In this document: in pieces, positions 16,461 to 24,725 of the stretch
How positions within the stretch are numbered: position 1 is the first letter of the stretch
Layout of the letters: every line of letters starts with the position of its first letter
Assembly: GCF_003014595.1 (NCBI RefSeq)
Contig: NZ_PYGK01000001.1
Span: forward strand, 558,001-622,000
Reading direction: 5' to 3'
Length of the DNA: 64,000 nt
Source of the DNA: Chitinophaga ginsengisoli
GTDB lineage: Bacteria > Bacteroidota > Bacteroidia > Chitinophagales > Chitinophagaceae
The notes under the pieces: model-generated
Told to the model about the DNA's origin: nothing
The model's database searches: none
Seen by the model: the letters and a program-made list of their open reading frames with translations, nothing else
Translations under genes and position numbers: made by a program

Positions 16461-17177
16461 TTAATTTGTTCCCATTCGCTGAGGGGGAGCATAGCCCCTG
16501 CGCATCTGCAGATAACGGAGTCCGCCGGTTACCAGCCCCCATTGCGCTATCCCGTAGGTCATCATGATAAATACGGCGCCCATCTCCAGATGATGGTAAA
16601 AATAATGAACGGCAATGAGCACACAGGATAGGATAAAGATACAGGCCCCCGCCAGTGAATACCAGCCCGATGGCTGATCTCTGAGCCGGAAGGCATGCAT
16701 CACAGACTGCACCATGATGTAGGTGATAACCGAAAAAATGAGCACGAGCAGCGTCATCTGGCCAAGGTATGGCAGCATGAAGAAAATGAATGCAATGAAG
16801 ATAGCCGCCATCCCCAGGATGAAGGGCCAATTGCATAATGGAAGGGGATAATTGGTATACCTGATCTTCAGGAAAAAGCCGATATAAGAGAGTAATGAAA
16901 ACATGAAGGTGACCAGCCCACAGGTAAAGAAGAGCGGACTTTGTTCATAGAATAACAGGAACATGTCGCCAAAGCCGGAAAAGAACAATGCTGCCAGCAA
17001 TGAAATACGGAAAACAGCGGGAATACCCTCAGTTCCGGTAACGAAATAAGCGATTAATATAAATGGCAGGAAGAACTTGGAAACATAGCGTAGAATGGCC
17101 AGGTGAAAAAAGATGGCAGACAGGTGAACTAATAACGTGGTCGCATACAACAGGTGAAAAGAACTTGCTTTGCGCAT
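16461..17177 (-). CDS. YhhN/TMEM86 family integral membrane protein
   Basis: 238 residues with about seven or eight hydrophobic segments. The pattern fits the YhhN family: FFSGFGDMFLLF in the second or third helix, and YGIAQWGLVTG near the end. Human TMEM86 members are lysoplasmalogenases that cleave the vinyl-ether bond of lysoplasmalogens; a bacterial role is less certain. A palindrome GTACTTAAAGTAC (17192-17204) lies just in front of the start. It follows the histidine kinase gene by 48 bases and precedes nadB. Confidence 0.75.
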   Translation of the reverse strand: MRKASSFHLLYATTLLVHLSAIFFHLAILRYVSKFFLPFILIAYFVTGTEGIPAVFRISLLAALFFSGFGDMFLLFYEQSPLFFTCGLVTFMFSLLSYIGFFLKIRYTNYPLPLCNWPFILGMAAIFIAFIFFMLPYLGQMTLLVLIFSVITYIMVQSVMHAFRLRDQPSGWYSLAGACIFILSCVLIAVHYFYHHLEMGAVFIMMTYGIAQWGLVTGGLRYLQMRRGYAPPQRMGTN

Positions 17178-17225
17178 AAATGGGCATTAATGTACTTAAA
17201 GTACGATTTCTTTGTCTGAATGGTT

Positions 17226-18563
17226 TCACGCAACAGGCAATAAAACCGAAAAGGTCGTACCATTATTGCCGGAACGGCTCACTTTCAATTGTCCGCCATG
17301 GGATTGTATAATCTGTTGTGAAAGGCTTAAGCCGATGCCACTGCCTTTTTTCTTGGTAGTATAGAATGGGATGAAGATCTTATTCATGGCATCAGCATCT
17401 ATACCCGGTCCATTGTCGGTGATCTCAATATGCACCTGGCTGGGCGTGTTCATGCTGGCCTTTACCTGTATGGATGGCGTCTGCGTCTGTTCCAGTGCGT
17501 CCATAGCGTTTTTAATAAGGTTAATCAGTACCATCTGCAATTGTGCCACGTCTGCATGTATTTCTGTACTGACAGATTCTATCTCATAGTGATAGTAAAT
17601 ACCTGCCTGTTTCAGTTCCGGCAGCAGCAGGCTGCTTACTCCTGTCAACAGCTCCTTGATGTTCACGTGGGTAAACTGCGGCTTGGGAAGGGTGGTATAA
17701 TCACGGTAGGCATTCACAAAATTCATGATACCCTTGCTGCGGCTCTTGATGGTTTCCAGGGCTTCCTGCAGGTCGGCAATGGCTTCTTTCTGTGCAGCCT
17801 CCGGAGAGATGTCCTGTTCCACAATATCCTGCATGGTACCGATCAGGGACACGATAGGAGTGACGGAGTTCATGATCTCATGGCGGAGTATCTTGGTAAG
17901 ATTCTGCCAGGCTTCCAGCTCTTTCTGCTGCAGCTCTGCATGAATGTTCTGGATAGAGATCAGTTTCACCAGGCGCCCCTGCAGGCGCACACTGGCAGCA
18001 TGAATGGATAGCTGCTGTTCCTGCCGGGTACGGTATAACAGTTTATTGCCCGACCGTATTTCCATCAGGTATTCCGGCAGGGCAGGGTGGCTGTTTTTCA
18101 GCTCTGATATATTGCGTAGCCGATAGATACCCAGCAGACGGAAGGCGGCTGGGTTGATCAGTTCTATGCGCCCTTCGGCATCGAACGACAGGACGCCGAT
18201 ACTGATATGTTGTACGATGGTGTCTATGTACTTCAGGTTCGCCTCTTTCTCTGCCCTGGTCTGACGAAAGGCCTCCAGCACTTCATTGAACTGATGGTTC
18301 AGCGCCTGGAAGCTTTTCCCCAGTTTATTGTCAGCGCTGAAGCGGATGGAGAAGTCTTCATACCGGATAGATTCCAGGAATAAAGTCAGCTTCCTGTTCA
18401 CCCGGTTGATGTAATAGTACATGCCATATATCTGCATACAAATGAGGATGCCCATGGCTACTCCCGGAAAGGGGCCAAGGACAGTCCATACCCACACACT
18501 GGTGATAGTGCTGAGCGTAAGTAAGATGATACGCAGTAATATATTGACACTGAACTTGTTCAT
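17226..18563 (-). CDS. NtrY-like sensor histidine kinase
   Basis: 445-residue membrane kinase. Two hydrophobic helices (about 8-28 and 32-52) are followed by a linker, a PAS-type region (about 110-215: ISIGVLSFDAEGRIELINPAAF), the HisKA box LRHEIMNSVTPI with phospho-acceptor His228, and an ATPase domain with NLIKNAMDAL, DNGPGID and GSGIGLSLS. It starts nine bases after the sigma-54 response regulator gene, so the two form one operon and very likely one signalling pair. There is almost no periplasmic loop, so the signal is probably sensed in the membrane or cytoplasm. Confidence 0.9.
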   Translation of the reverse strand: MNKFSVNILLRIILLTLSTITSVWVWTVLGPFPGVAMGILICMQIYGMYYYINRVNRKLTLFLESIRYEDFSIRFSADNKLGKSFQALNHQFNEVLEAFRQTRAEKEANLKYIDTIVQHISIGVLSFDAEGRIELINPAAFRLLGIYRLRNISELKNSHPALPEYLMEIRSGNKLLYRTRQEQQLSIHAASVRLQGRLVKLISIQNIHAELQQKELEAWQNLTKILRHEIMNSVTPIVSLIGTMQDIVEQDISPEAAQKEAIADLQEALETIKSRSKGIMNFVNAYRDYTTLPKPQFTHVNIKELLTGVSSLLLPELKQAGIYYHYEIESVSTEIHADVAQLQMVLINLIKNAMDALEQTQTPSIQVKASMNTPSQVHIEITDNGPGIDADAMNKIFIPFYTTKKKGSGIGLSLSQQIIQSHGGQLKVSRSGNNGTTFSVLLPVA

Positions 18564-18572
18564 TGTGAAGTG

Positions 18573-19925
18573 CTAAATGTTATACTTTTCCAGTCTTCTG
18601 TAAAGGGCTGCTCTGCTCAAGCCCAATTCCCTGGCTGCTTCAGTGATATTACCATTGCATTTTCTCATGGCCTGGGAAATGATGTTGCGTTCCATTTCCT
18701 CCAGGTTATAGCCGGTGTTAAGGGATTGATCCTGCACAGGATTCTTTACAAATACATCCTTAGGCATGAGTGTTTTACCCTGTGAGAGGATGACTGCTCT
18801 TTCCATGGCATGCTGCAGCTCACGGATGTTGCCTGGCCACTCATACTGGCGCAGTTGCTGTACCAGCGATTCATGCAGGGAATTGACTGAGCGCTTGTAC
18901 TTGGAGGAATATAGTTGCAGGAAGTATTCAGCCAGCGGCACAATATCCTCCTGGCGTTCCCTTAACGGTGGTAGTTGAATTTCAATGGTATTGATACGAT
19001 AGAGAAGGTCCTGCCTGAACTGATACTCTGCTGCCATGCGTTGTATATTCCTGTTGGTAGCGGTGATCAGGCGGACGTCTATCGGGATGGTCTTGTTGCT
19101 GCCTACTCTGGTAACGGCCCTGTTCTGCAGTACAGTGAGCAGTTTGGCCTGCAGGGGTAAGGAAATATTTCCCAGTTCATCCAGGAAGATGGTGCCTCCG
19201 TTCGCCTCTTCAAAACGGCCGGTCCGGTCTTCCCGGGCATCTGTGAAGGCGCCTTTAACATGACCGAACAGCTCACTTTCGAATAGTGTTTCGCTGATAG
19301 CGCCCAGATCCACGCTCACGAAAGGTTTTTTATTCCGCAGGGAAAGCTGGTGGATATGCCTGGCCAGCAGGTCCTTTCCCGTACCATTCTCCCCAAGTAT
19401 CAGTACGTTAGCATCTGTAGCTGCTACCCTGTTTACAGTATCCAGTACCTGTAGCATGGCAGGGCTGTTGCCGATAATATGTACATCCGACTGCGGTGCC
19501 GCCGGTGCGCCATTGAGTTTATCCTTATTGCCATGTTTCTTATTATAGGCGCCCTGCATGGTTGCCAGGAGCTTCTCGTTCTCCCAGGGTTTCAGCACAA
19601 AGTCTACCGCGCCTGCCTTGATGGCCCTTACGGCCATCTCCACATCACCGTAAGCTGTAAAGAGTACCACTGCCACATCGGGCCGGATATCCAGGATGCG
19701 GTCCAGCCATTCAAATCCTTCCTTGCCACTACTCAGGTCGCGGGTGAAATTCATATCCAGCAGGATCACATCATACTCGAAATTGGACACCAGGTAGGGT
19801 ATCTTCTGTGGATTACGCTCAAAGTCTACTTGCTCGAAGTGACGTTTCAATAATAACCGGGCTGCTCTGAGCACGTCCATGTCATCATCTACAATAAGGA
19901 TTTTACCGGGCAAGGGTGTAGTCAT
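18573..19925 (-). CDS. NtrC-family sigma-54-dependent response regulator
   Basis: 450 residues in three domains: a receiver (1-130; acidic pocket D13-D15, phosphorylation site D57 in VILLDMNF, Lys in VLKPWE), a sigma-54 AAA+ domain (Walker A GENGTGKD, Walker B TIFLDELGN) and a Fis-type helix-turn-helix (ITEAARELGLSRAALYRRLEK). The sigma-54 contact loop reads GAFTDA instead of GAFTGA. The ATG at 19925 (MTTPLPGKILIVDDD) is chosen; the frame continues upstream to 20024 with no family resemblance. It is divergent from the efflux genes, which have a sigma-54-like promoter, and so is the likely activator. Confidence 0.92.
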   Translation of the reverse strand: MTTPLPGKILIVDDDMDVLRAARLLLKRHFEQVDFERNPQKIPYLVSNFEYDVILLDMNFTRDLSSGKEGFEWLDRILDIRPDVAVVLFTAYGDVEMAVRAIKAGAVDFVLKPWENEKLLATMQGAYNKKHGNKDKLNGAPAAPQSDVHIIGNSPAMLQVLDTVNRVAATDANVLILGENGTGKDLLARHIHQLSLRNKKPFVSVDLGAISETLFESELFGHVKGAFTDAREDRTGRFEEANGGTIFLDELGNISLPLQAKLLTVLQNRAVTRVGSNKTIPIDVRLITATNRNIQRMAAEYQFRQDLLYRINTIEIQLPPLRERQEDIVPLAEYFLQLYSSKYKRSVNSLHESLVQQLRQYEWPGNIRELQHAMERAVILSQGKTLMPKDVFVKNPVQDQSLNTGYNLEEMERNIISQAMRKCNGNITEAARELGLSRAALYRRLEKYNI

Positions 19926-20091
19926 AAATAAGATCTTATCTATTGATTTCTGCAAATGATCCGCAAACAGTGTTCCTGACAGAAGGAGTGAACTGACAGC
20001 CCTGGCGGATGTGGCCACTGGCAATATTATAAAAAGATTTCGGTTTTCCTGCGGCCCAAGGCGGGCTTCAGGGAAATTGTCCGGAAATGGA

Positions 20092-20114
20092 CGTCCTGTG
20101 TGCGCTACAGGACG
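20092..20114. promoter_or_regulatory. Dyad CGTCCTGT-N7-ACAGGACG, candidate enhancer site
   Basis: CGTCCTGT (20092-20099) and ACAGGACG (20107-20114) form a perfect inverted repeat with a seven-base spacer. The centre lies about 90 bases upstream of the transcription start predicted from the sigma-54-like promoter, the usual range for an NtrC-type upstream activating site. Confidence 0.55.
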
Positions 20115-20121
20115 ATAAACT

Positions 20122-20147
20122 CAGAGGGTATTGCCGGAATCCCTCTG
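20122..20147. promoter_or_regulatory. Second dyad CAGAGGG-N12-CCCTCTG
   Basis: CAGAGGG (20122-20128) and CCCTCTG (20141-20147) are perfectly complementary. It lies between the first dyad and the promoter. It could be a second regulator site, another protein's site, or the terminator stem of a short transcript. Confidence 0.35.
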
Positions 20148-20166
20148 TAGTATTGAGTTTCCTGCT

Positions 20167-20183
20167 TTGGCATGCCGGTTGTC
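20167..20183 (+). promoter_or_regulatory. Sigma-54-like (-24/-12) promoter of the efflux operon
   Basis: TTGGCATG-CCGG-TTGTC compares with the consensus YTGGCACG-N4-TTGCW. The -24 GG is at 20169-20170; the -12 element reads GT at 20181-20182 instead of GC at the correct ten-base spacing. The adaptor gene starts 30 bases after the box. The call is strengthened by a divergent sigma-54 activator gene and an upstream dyad. Confidence 0.5.
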
Positions 20184-20212
20184 TTATCTGGAACAGGAAT
20201 TTAGTTTAACCT

Positions 20213-21460
20213 ATGGACAGAAAAATAGAAAAGAAGTACTGGTCAAAAAAGAGGATCTCCCTTATCAGCGGGGGCGCCGTTGTCGCGATGTTACTTCTGT
20301 ATAATCTGATATTTGCTGATCACCGCTCGAAGTTGAATGTCGAGAAGGATAAAATCACCGTGTCTACTGTTACAAAAGGGACCTTTGATCAATATATAGC
20401 TGTAACGGCAGTGGTGTTACCTCTGAAAACCATCCGCCTGGATGCCATCGTAGGAGGTTATGTAAGCCAGAAATACCTCGAAGGAGGTAGTATGGTCAAA
20501 AGAGGAGACAGCATCCTGCGCCTGGAAAACCAGAACCTGATGATGGACTTCGTGAACCACGAAACAGAGATCTACCGCCTGATCAACGAGTTACAGAACA
20601 CCAGGCAGTCCCTGAAACAGAACAGGTATACCATGCAACAGACAGTGGCTGACCTGGATTACCAGATAGAACAGGCCAAAGACCTGTACGACCGTACCAA
20701 ACAACTGGTAGATGACAAGATCGTATCCCGTCAGGAATTCAATAAGAATAAGATTGACTATGAGCGTCTTGTGAAGAAACGCCAGATAGAAATAGAAAGC
20801 CAGCGTTTCCAGGAGGAGAATGCTATGATACAGATAGACCGCCTTGAATCTACCATCTCACGTACCCAGCGTAACCTGCAGATGATGAAAGATAACCTGA
20901 ACAACTTGGTGTTAAGGGCACCCATAGACGGACAGCTGTCTTCCGTGGATGCAGAAGTAGGAGGTAGCATCACCGCCGGTCAGAACATCGGTCAGATAGA
21001 TGACCTGGATGGGTTCAAGATGCGCGCTGAAGTAGACGAGCATTATGTAGCCAGGGTATTCCCCGGACTGAAAGCGACTTTTGAATTCAATAATAAAAGT
21101 TACCCCCTGTCCATCATCAAAGTATATCCGGAGATAAAGAACGCACGTTTTAATGTGGATATGCGGTTTGAAAAGGAGACACCGGAAGGTATTCGCCGCG
21201 GACAATCTTCTCCTATCCGTCTGGAGCTGGGTAAGTCCTCTTCGGCTATCCTGTTGCCGGTTGGCGGCTTCTTCTCTGATACCGGTGGTAACTGGGTGTA
21301 TGTGGTAGATAAGGGTGGTAAGCGAGCGGTGAAACGTAATATTTCCCTTGGACAGAAAAACCCACAGTATTTCGAAGTGTTGGAAGGTTTGCAGGAGGGC
21401 GAACAGGTGATTACCTCTTCGTATGAGAATTTCGGAGACAAAGAGGTTTTAGTATTTTAA
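20213..21460 (+). CDS. HlyD/MacA-type efflux periplasmic adaptor (first copy)
   Basis: 415-residue membrane-fusion protein linking an inner-membrane ABC exporter to an outer-membrane channel. One N-terminal membrane helix (about 15-35) is followed by a lipoyl half-motif (IVGGYVSQKYLEGGSMVKRGDSIL), a long coiled coil (about 110-225), the second lipoyl half (LRAPIDGQLSSVDAEVGG) and beta-barrel/membrane-proximal domains to the end. It is the first gene of the efflux locus, directly behind the sigma-54-like promoter. The start ATG is unambiguous. Confidence 0.9.
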   Translation: MDRKIEKKYWSKKRISLISGGAVVAMLLLYNLIFADHRSKLNVEKDKITVSTVTKGTFDQYIAVTAVVLPLKTIRLDAIVGGYVSQKYLEGGSMVKRGDSILRLENQNLMMDFVNHETEIYRLINELQNTRQSLKQNRYTMQQTVADLDYQIEQAKDLYDRTKQLVDDKIVSRQEFNKNKIDYERLVKKRQIEIESQRFQEENAMIQIDRLESTISRTQRNLQMMKDNLNNLVLRAPIDGQLSSVDAEVGGSITAGQNIGQIDDLDGFKMRAEVDEHYVARVFPGLKATFEFNNKSYPLSIIKVYPEIKNARFNVDMRFEKETPEGIRRGQSSPIRLELGKSSSAILLPVGGFFSDTGGNWVYVVDKGGKRAVKRNISLGQKNPQYFEVLEGLQEGEQVITSSYENFGDKEVLVF

Positions 21461-21553
21461 TCCGGCAGTTACAGTTGTTTTAGTTCCGGGTGACCGCCTC
21501 TGCAAGCAGGCAGAGGTGGCGCCACGAACGCTCACCTGAAAATCATATACAGC

Positions 21554-23956
21554 ATGACTGGCATGTACATCACCATTGCATTAAGGCACCTGGCCAAACG
21601 GAAGCTGTTTTCCTTTATCAACATCGCAGGATTAGCTATAGGTATTACTTTCTCACTGCTCATAGCCGTATACATCTGGGAAGAGAAACAGGTGAACAGT
21701 AACCTGAAAGATCTCCCCCGGCAGTATTACCTGCAATCTGCCTGGAAAGCAGAAAATATGTACATGCCGCTCATTACACCGGGGCCGCTGGCCAAAGCAT
21801 TAAAGGATAATTACCCTTCCCTGGTGGCCAATTACTACAGAACTTTTCCCTGTAGTGCGAACGTCTCCTATAAGGACCGCCATTTCAGGATGTCCCTACA
21901 GCCAGGCGATACAACTGCGATAAGCACTTTTGGACTACCGCTGTTACAGGGGAACCCCGCTCATCCTTTCAGGGATGACAATTCCATTGTGATCACCGAG
22001 GAAACGGCAATGAAATTTTTCGGCAGAACGAATGTACTGGATGAAGTGCTGACTGTTGATACCCGCAAAAATGGTAAAAGGAACTATGCTATCACCGGAG
22101 TGCTGAAAAGTGAAACACGTCTCAATACCGTGACTACTATCAACGGTTTTAAGAGTGATATTTTCATGCCTATGCCGAACATTGGTTACTTCATTGGGCC
22201 TGATTCAGATAAGGATTGGAATAGTGTATGCACGGCTTCTTATATAAAACTGCAACCAGGGGTGAAGCCGGAACAACTGGCGGTGCCCATCAGAAAACTG
22301 GTGATGATGAACTGTAACCAGCAGCTGAAAGATAACATGAGCATTCAACTGGTAGCAATGAACACCTTCTACCTTGATACGAATAACGGACTGGTAAGAA
22401 AGATGTGTTACATCCTGGCTGTCATTGCCTTTTTCGTCTTGCTGATGGCTGTAATCAATTATGTGAATATCAGTATAGGTACCTCTGTATACAGGTTAAA
22501 AGAGATCGGTTTGCGGAAAGTGTTTGGTGGCAGACGCCAACAGCTGATCGCACAGTTTCTCTCAGAATCACTTGTACTGACTGCTATAGCGGCCTTTCTT
22601 TCCATTGCCTTCTTTGAACTGTTACGACCACTGTTCGGACAGGTGCTGAACAAAACCTTACCGCATGTATGGTCCTTCTCAGGAATGATGGTGTTGTTTT
22701 ACCTGTTGCTGGTAGCTGTTGTGGGAATAATTGCCGGAGTCTATCCCGCTTTCGTGCTCACAGCTAGCCATCTGTTGAAAGTGTTGAAAGGAAAAATCTC
22801 TGTAGGCAAAGGGGAACTATTGTTCAGAAAGGGCTCACTGGTAATACAGTTCTCTTTGGCAGTGCTGGTATTCGTATGCACATTGTACATCTCCCGGCAG
22901 ATAGATTATTTCTTCAAAAAAGAACTGGGATACAACAAGGAACAGGTGTTTGTCATCTCTTCCGTACCCCGGCAGTGGGATACCGTAGGTTTAAAACGTA
23001 TAGAGCAGGTAAGAGATGAAATGATGAGGAATACTGCCGTGAAAAGCGCTACAATTTCTTATGAAGTACCTGATGGAATGAATGGAGGAAGTTTACCCGT
23101 CATACCTCCGGGTGGCACCAGTGATGCACCCGTGAATGTGGAAATGCTTGTAACCGATGGTAATTATGCAGCTACTTTCGGATTGAAGATAGTAGCAGGC
23201 GCATTCTTTACAGACCAGGATAACGCTATGGATGTGGTGCTCAACGAATCCGCTGTAAAGGCTTTACACCTGAAAACAGGAGTAGGAGAGCAAATAGAGG
23301 CGCCTGGCCCCCTGGGAGGAACGTTTAGGATAAAAGGTATCGTGAAGGATTTTCACTTCACCAATATGCAGCAGAAGATCGCACCTATGATATTCTTTTC
23401 CCAGAATACAGGGGCATACTATCGCTTTCTCAGTATCAAGCTGCAAACGGCTGATGCCAGGAAGGCCATAGCCGGTATTGAATCTGTGTGGAAGGCCCGC
23501 TTCCCGGATGCCCCGTTTGAGTATTTCTTTATGGATGACAAATTTCAGTCAATGTATAACACAGAAACCCGGCTGAAGCAGGCGGCTAATGTAGCCACAG
23601 CGCTGAACTTTATCATTATATTGCTGGGCGCTGCCGGTGTGGTGGCCTTCAGCCTCACCCGCCGCACCAAAGAGATCGGGGTAAGAAAAGTGCTGGGGGC
23701 AGATACCCGAAATATTATTTACCTGTTCCTGAAAGAATACACATCAGTTATATTAATTGCCAATATCATTGCATGGCCGGTAGCCTATTTCATCGCCGAT
23801 CGCTGGCTGGATGATTATGCCTACCGTACCAGTATGAGTGTAGTGCCATTTATAATTGCGGGTGTTATTACCTTCAGTTTAACCTATATTCTGATTGCCT
23901 TACAATGCTTCCGTACCGCCAGTGCTAACCCTACAGGGCTGTTGAGAAGTGAATAA
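21554..23956 (+). CDS. ABC transporter permease, MacB/FtsX type (permease 1)
   Basis: 800 residues in the duplicated FtsX layout of Bacteroidota: an N-terminal helix (FSFINIAGLAIGITFSLLIAV), a large periplasmic MacB-like domain, a first FtsX block of three helices (about 275-420) with KEIGLRKVFGGRRQQL, a second periplasmic domain, and a second FtsX block (about 680-800) with KEIGVRKVLGADTRNI. It should export a substrate with the ATPase 36 bases downstream. An in-frame ATG three codons later (21563) is a possible start. It is less similar to permeases 2 and 3 than those are to each other. Confidence 0.9.
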   Translation: MTGMYITIALRHLAKRKLFSFINIAGLAIGITFSLLIAVYIWEEKQVNSNLKDLPRQYYLQSAWKAENMYMPLITPGPLAKALKDNYPSLVANYYRTFPCSANVSYKDRHFRMSLQPGDTTAISTFGLPLLQGNPAHPFRDDNSIVITEETAMKFFGRTNVLDEVLTVDTRKNGKRNYAITGVLKSETRLNTVTTINGFKSDIFMPMPNIGYFIGPDSDKDWNSVCTASYIKLQPGVKPEQLAVPIRKLVMMNCNQQLKDNMSIQLVAMNTFYLDTNNGLVRKMCYILAVIAFFVLLMAVINYVNISIGTSVYRLKEIGLRKVFGGRRQQLIAQFLSESLVLTAIAAFLSIAFFELLRPLFGQVLNKTLPHVWSFSGMMVLFYLLLVAVVGIIAGVYPAFVLTASHLLKVLKGKISVGKGELLFRKGSLVIQFSLAVLVFVCTLYISRQIDYFFKKELGYNKEQVFVISSVPRQWDTVGLKRIEQVRDEMMRNTAVKSATISYEVPDGMNGGSLPVIPPGGTSDAPVNVEMLVTDGNYAATFGLKIVAGAFFTDQDNAMDVVLNESAVKALHLKTGVGEQIEAPGPLGGTFRIKGIVKDFHFTNMQQKIAPMIFFSQNTGAYYRFLSIKLQTADARKAIAGIESVWKARFPDAPFEYFFMDDKFQSMYNTETRLKQAANVATALNFIIILLGAAGVVAFSLTRRTKEIGVRKVLGADTRNIIYLFLKEYTSVILIANIIAWPVAYFIADRWLDDYAYRTSMSVVPFIIAGVITFSLTYILIALQCFRTASANPTGLLRSE

Positions 23957-23992
23957 TATACGTCCAATTTAAAAATTATTAAACCGAAGTCG

Positions 23993-24682
23993 ATGATACG
24001 TACAGTCAATCTGCAAAAGATCTTTACAACAGAAGAAATAGAAACTTCTGCCCTGAATGGAATCAATATGGAAATAAAGGAAGGAGAGTTTGTTGCCATT
24101 ATGGGCCCTTCAGGTTGCGGCAAGTCTACCTTACTGAATATCCTGGGTCTGCTGGATAATCCCAGTGGCGGTGAATACCATTTCTGGGATCATGAGGTAG
24201 CCAAAATGAGCGAGCGTCAGCGCGCACAGCTCAGAAAGGGTTCTATTGGTTTCGTATTCCAGAGTTTTAACCTGATAGACGAACTGACCGTATTCGAAAA
24301 TGTGGAACTGCCGTTGTTATACCTGAAAGTACCTGCCAGTGAAAGAAAAGACAAGGTGGAAAAAGTACTGGAACGTATGAACATTATGCACCGTCGTAAC
24401 CACTTCCCACAGCAGCTATCTGGTGGTCAGCAACAACGTGTGGCCATTGCCCGTGCTGTAGTAGCCAATCCTAAAATGATCCTGGCGGATGAGCCTACCG
24501 GTAATCTGGATTCCACCAATGGGGAAGAAGTAATGAAACTGCTGCAGGAACTGAACGAAGCTGGCACCACCATGGTGATGGTAACACATAGCCCTTATGA
24601 TGCGGGTTTTGCGCACCGCGTGATCAACCTGTTCGATGGTCGTGTGGTGACAGAGAATATCAAGGAACAATTCCATGTCTGA
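23993..24682 (+). CDS. ABC transporter ATP-binding protein, MacB/LolD type (ATPase 1)
   Basis: 229-residue ATPase that powers the FtsX-type permeases. It has Walker [10 protein letters not shown], the Q-loop region [18 protein letters not shown], signature [14 protein letters not shown], Walker [13 protein letters not shown] and the switch histidine in VTHSP. All catalytic motifs are intact. It lies between permease 1 and permease 2 with short gaps, in one operon. Confidence 0.93.
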   Translation: MIRTVNLQKIFTTEEIETSALNGINMEIKEGEFVAIMGPSGCGKSTLLNILGLLDNPSGGEYHFWDHEVAKMSERQRAQLRKGSIGFVFQSFNLIDELTVFENVELPLLYLKVPASERKDKVEKVLERMNIMHRRNHFPQQLSGGQQQRVAIARAVVANPKMILADEPTGNLDSTNGEEVMKLLQELNEAGTTMVMVTHSPYDAGFAHRVINLFDGRVVTENIKEQFHV

Positions 24683-24725
24683 GCACCTGGTATAGATACA
24701 TCAATCATTATTTAAACTTACTCAC

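Noticed and set aside
19926..20024. Extended N-terminus of the NtrC-like regulator
   Set aside because: The extra 33 residues do not resemble a receiver start; the ATG at 19925 gives the normal beginning.
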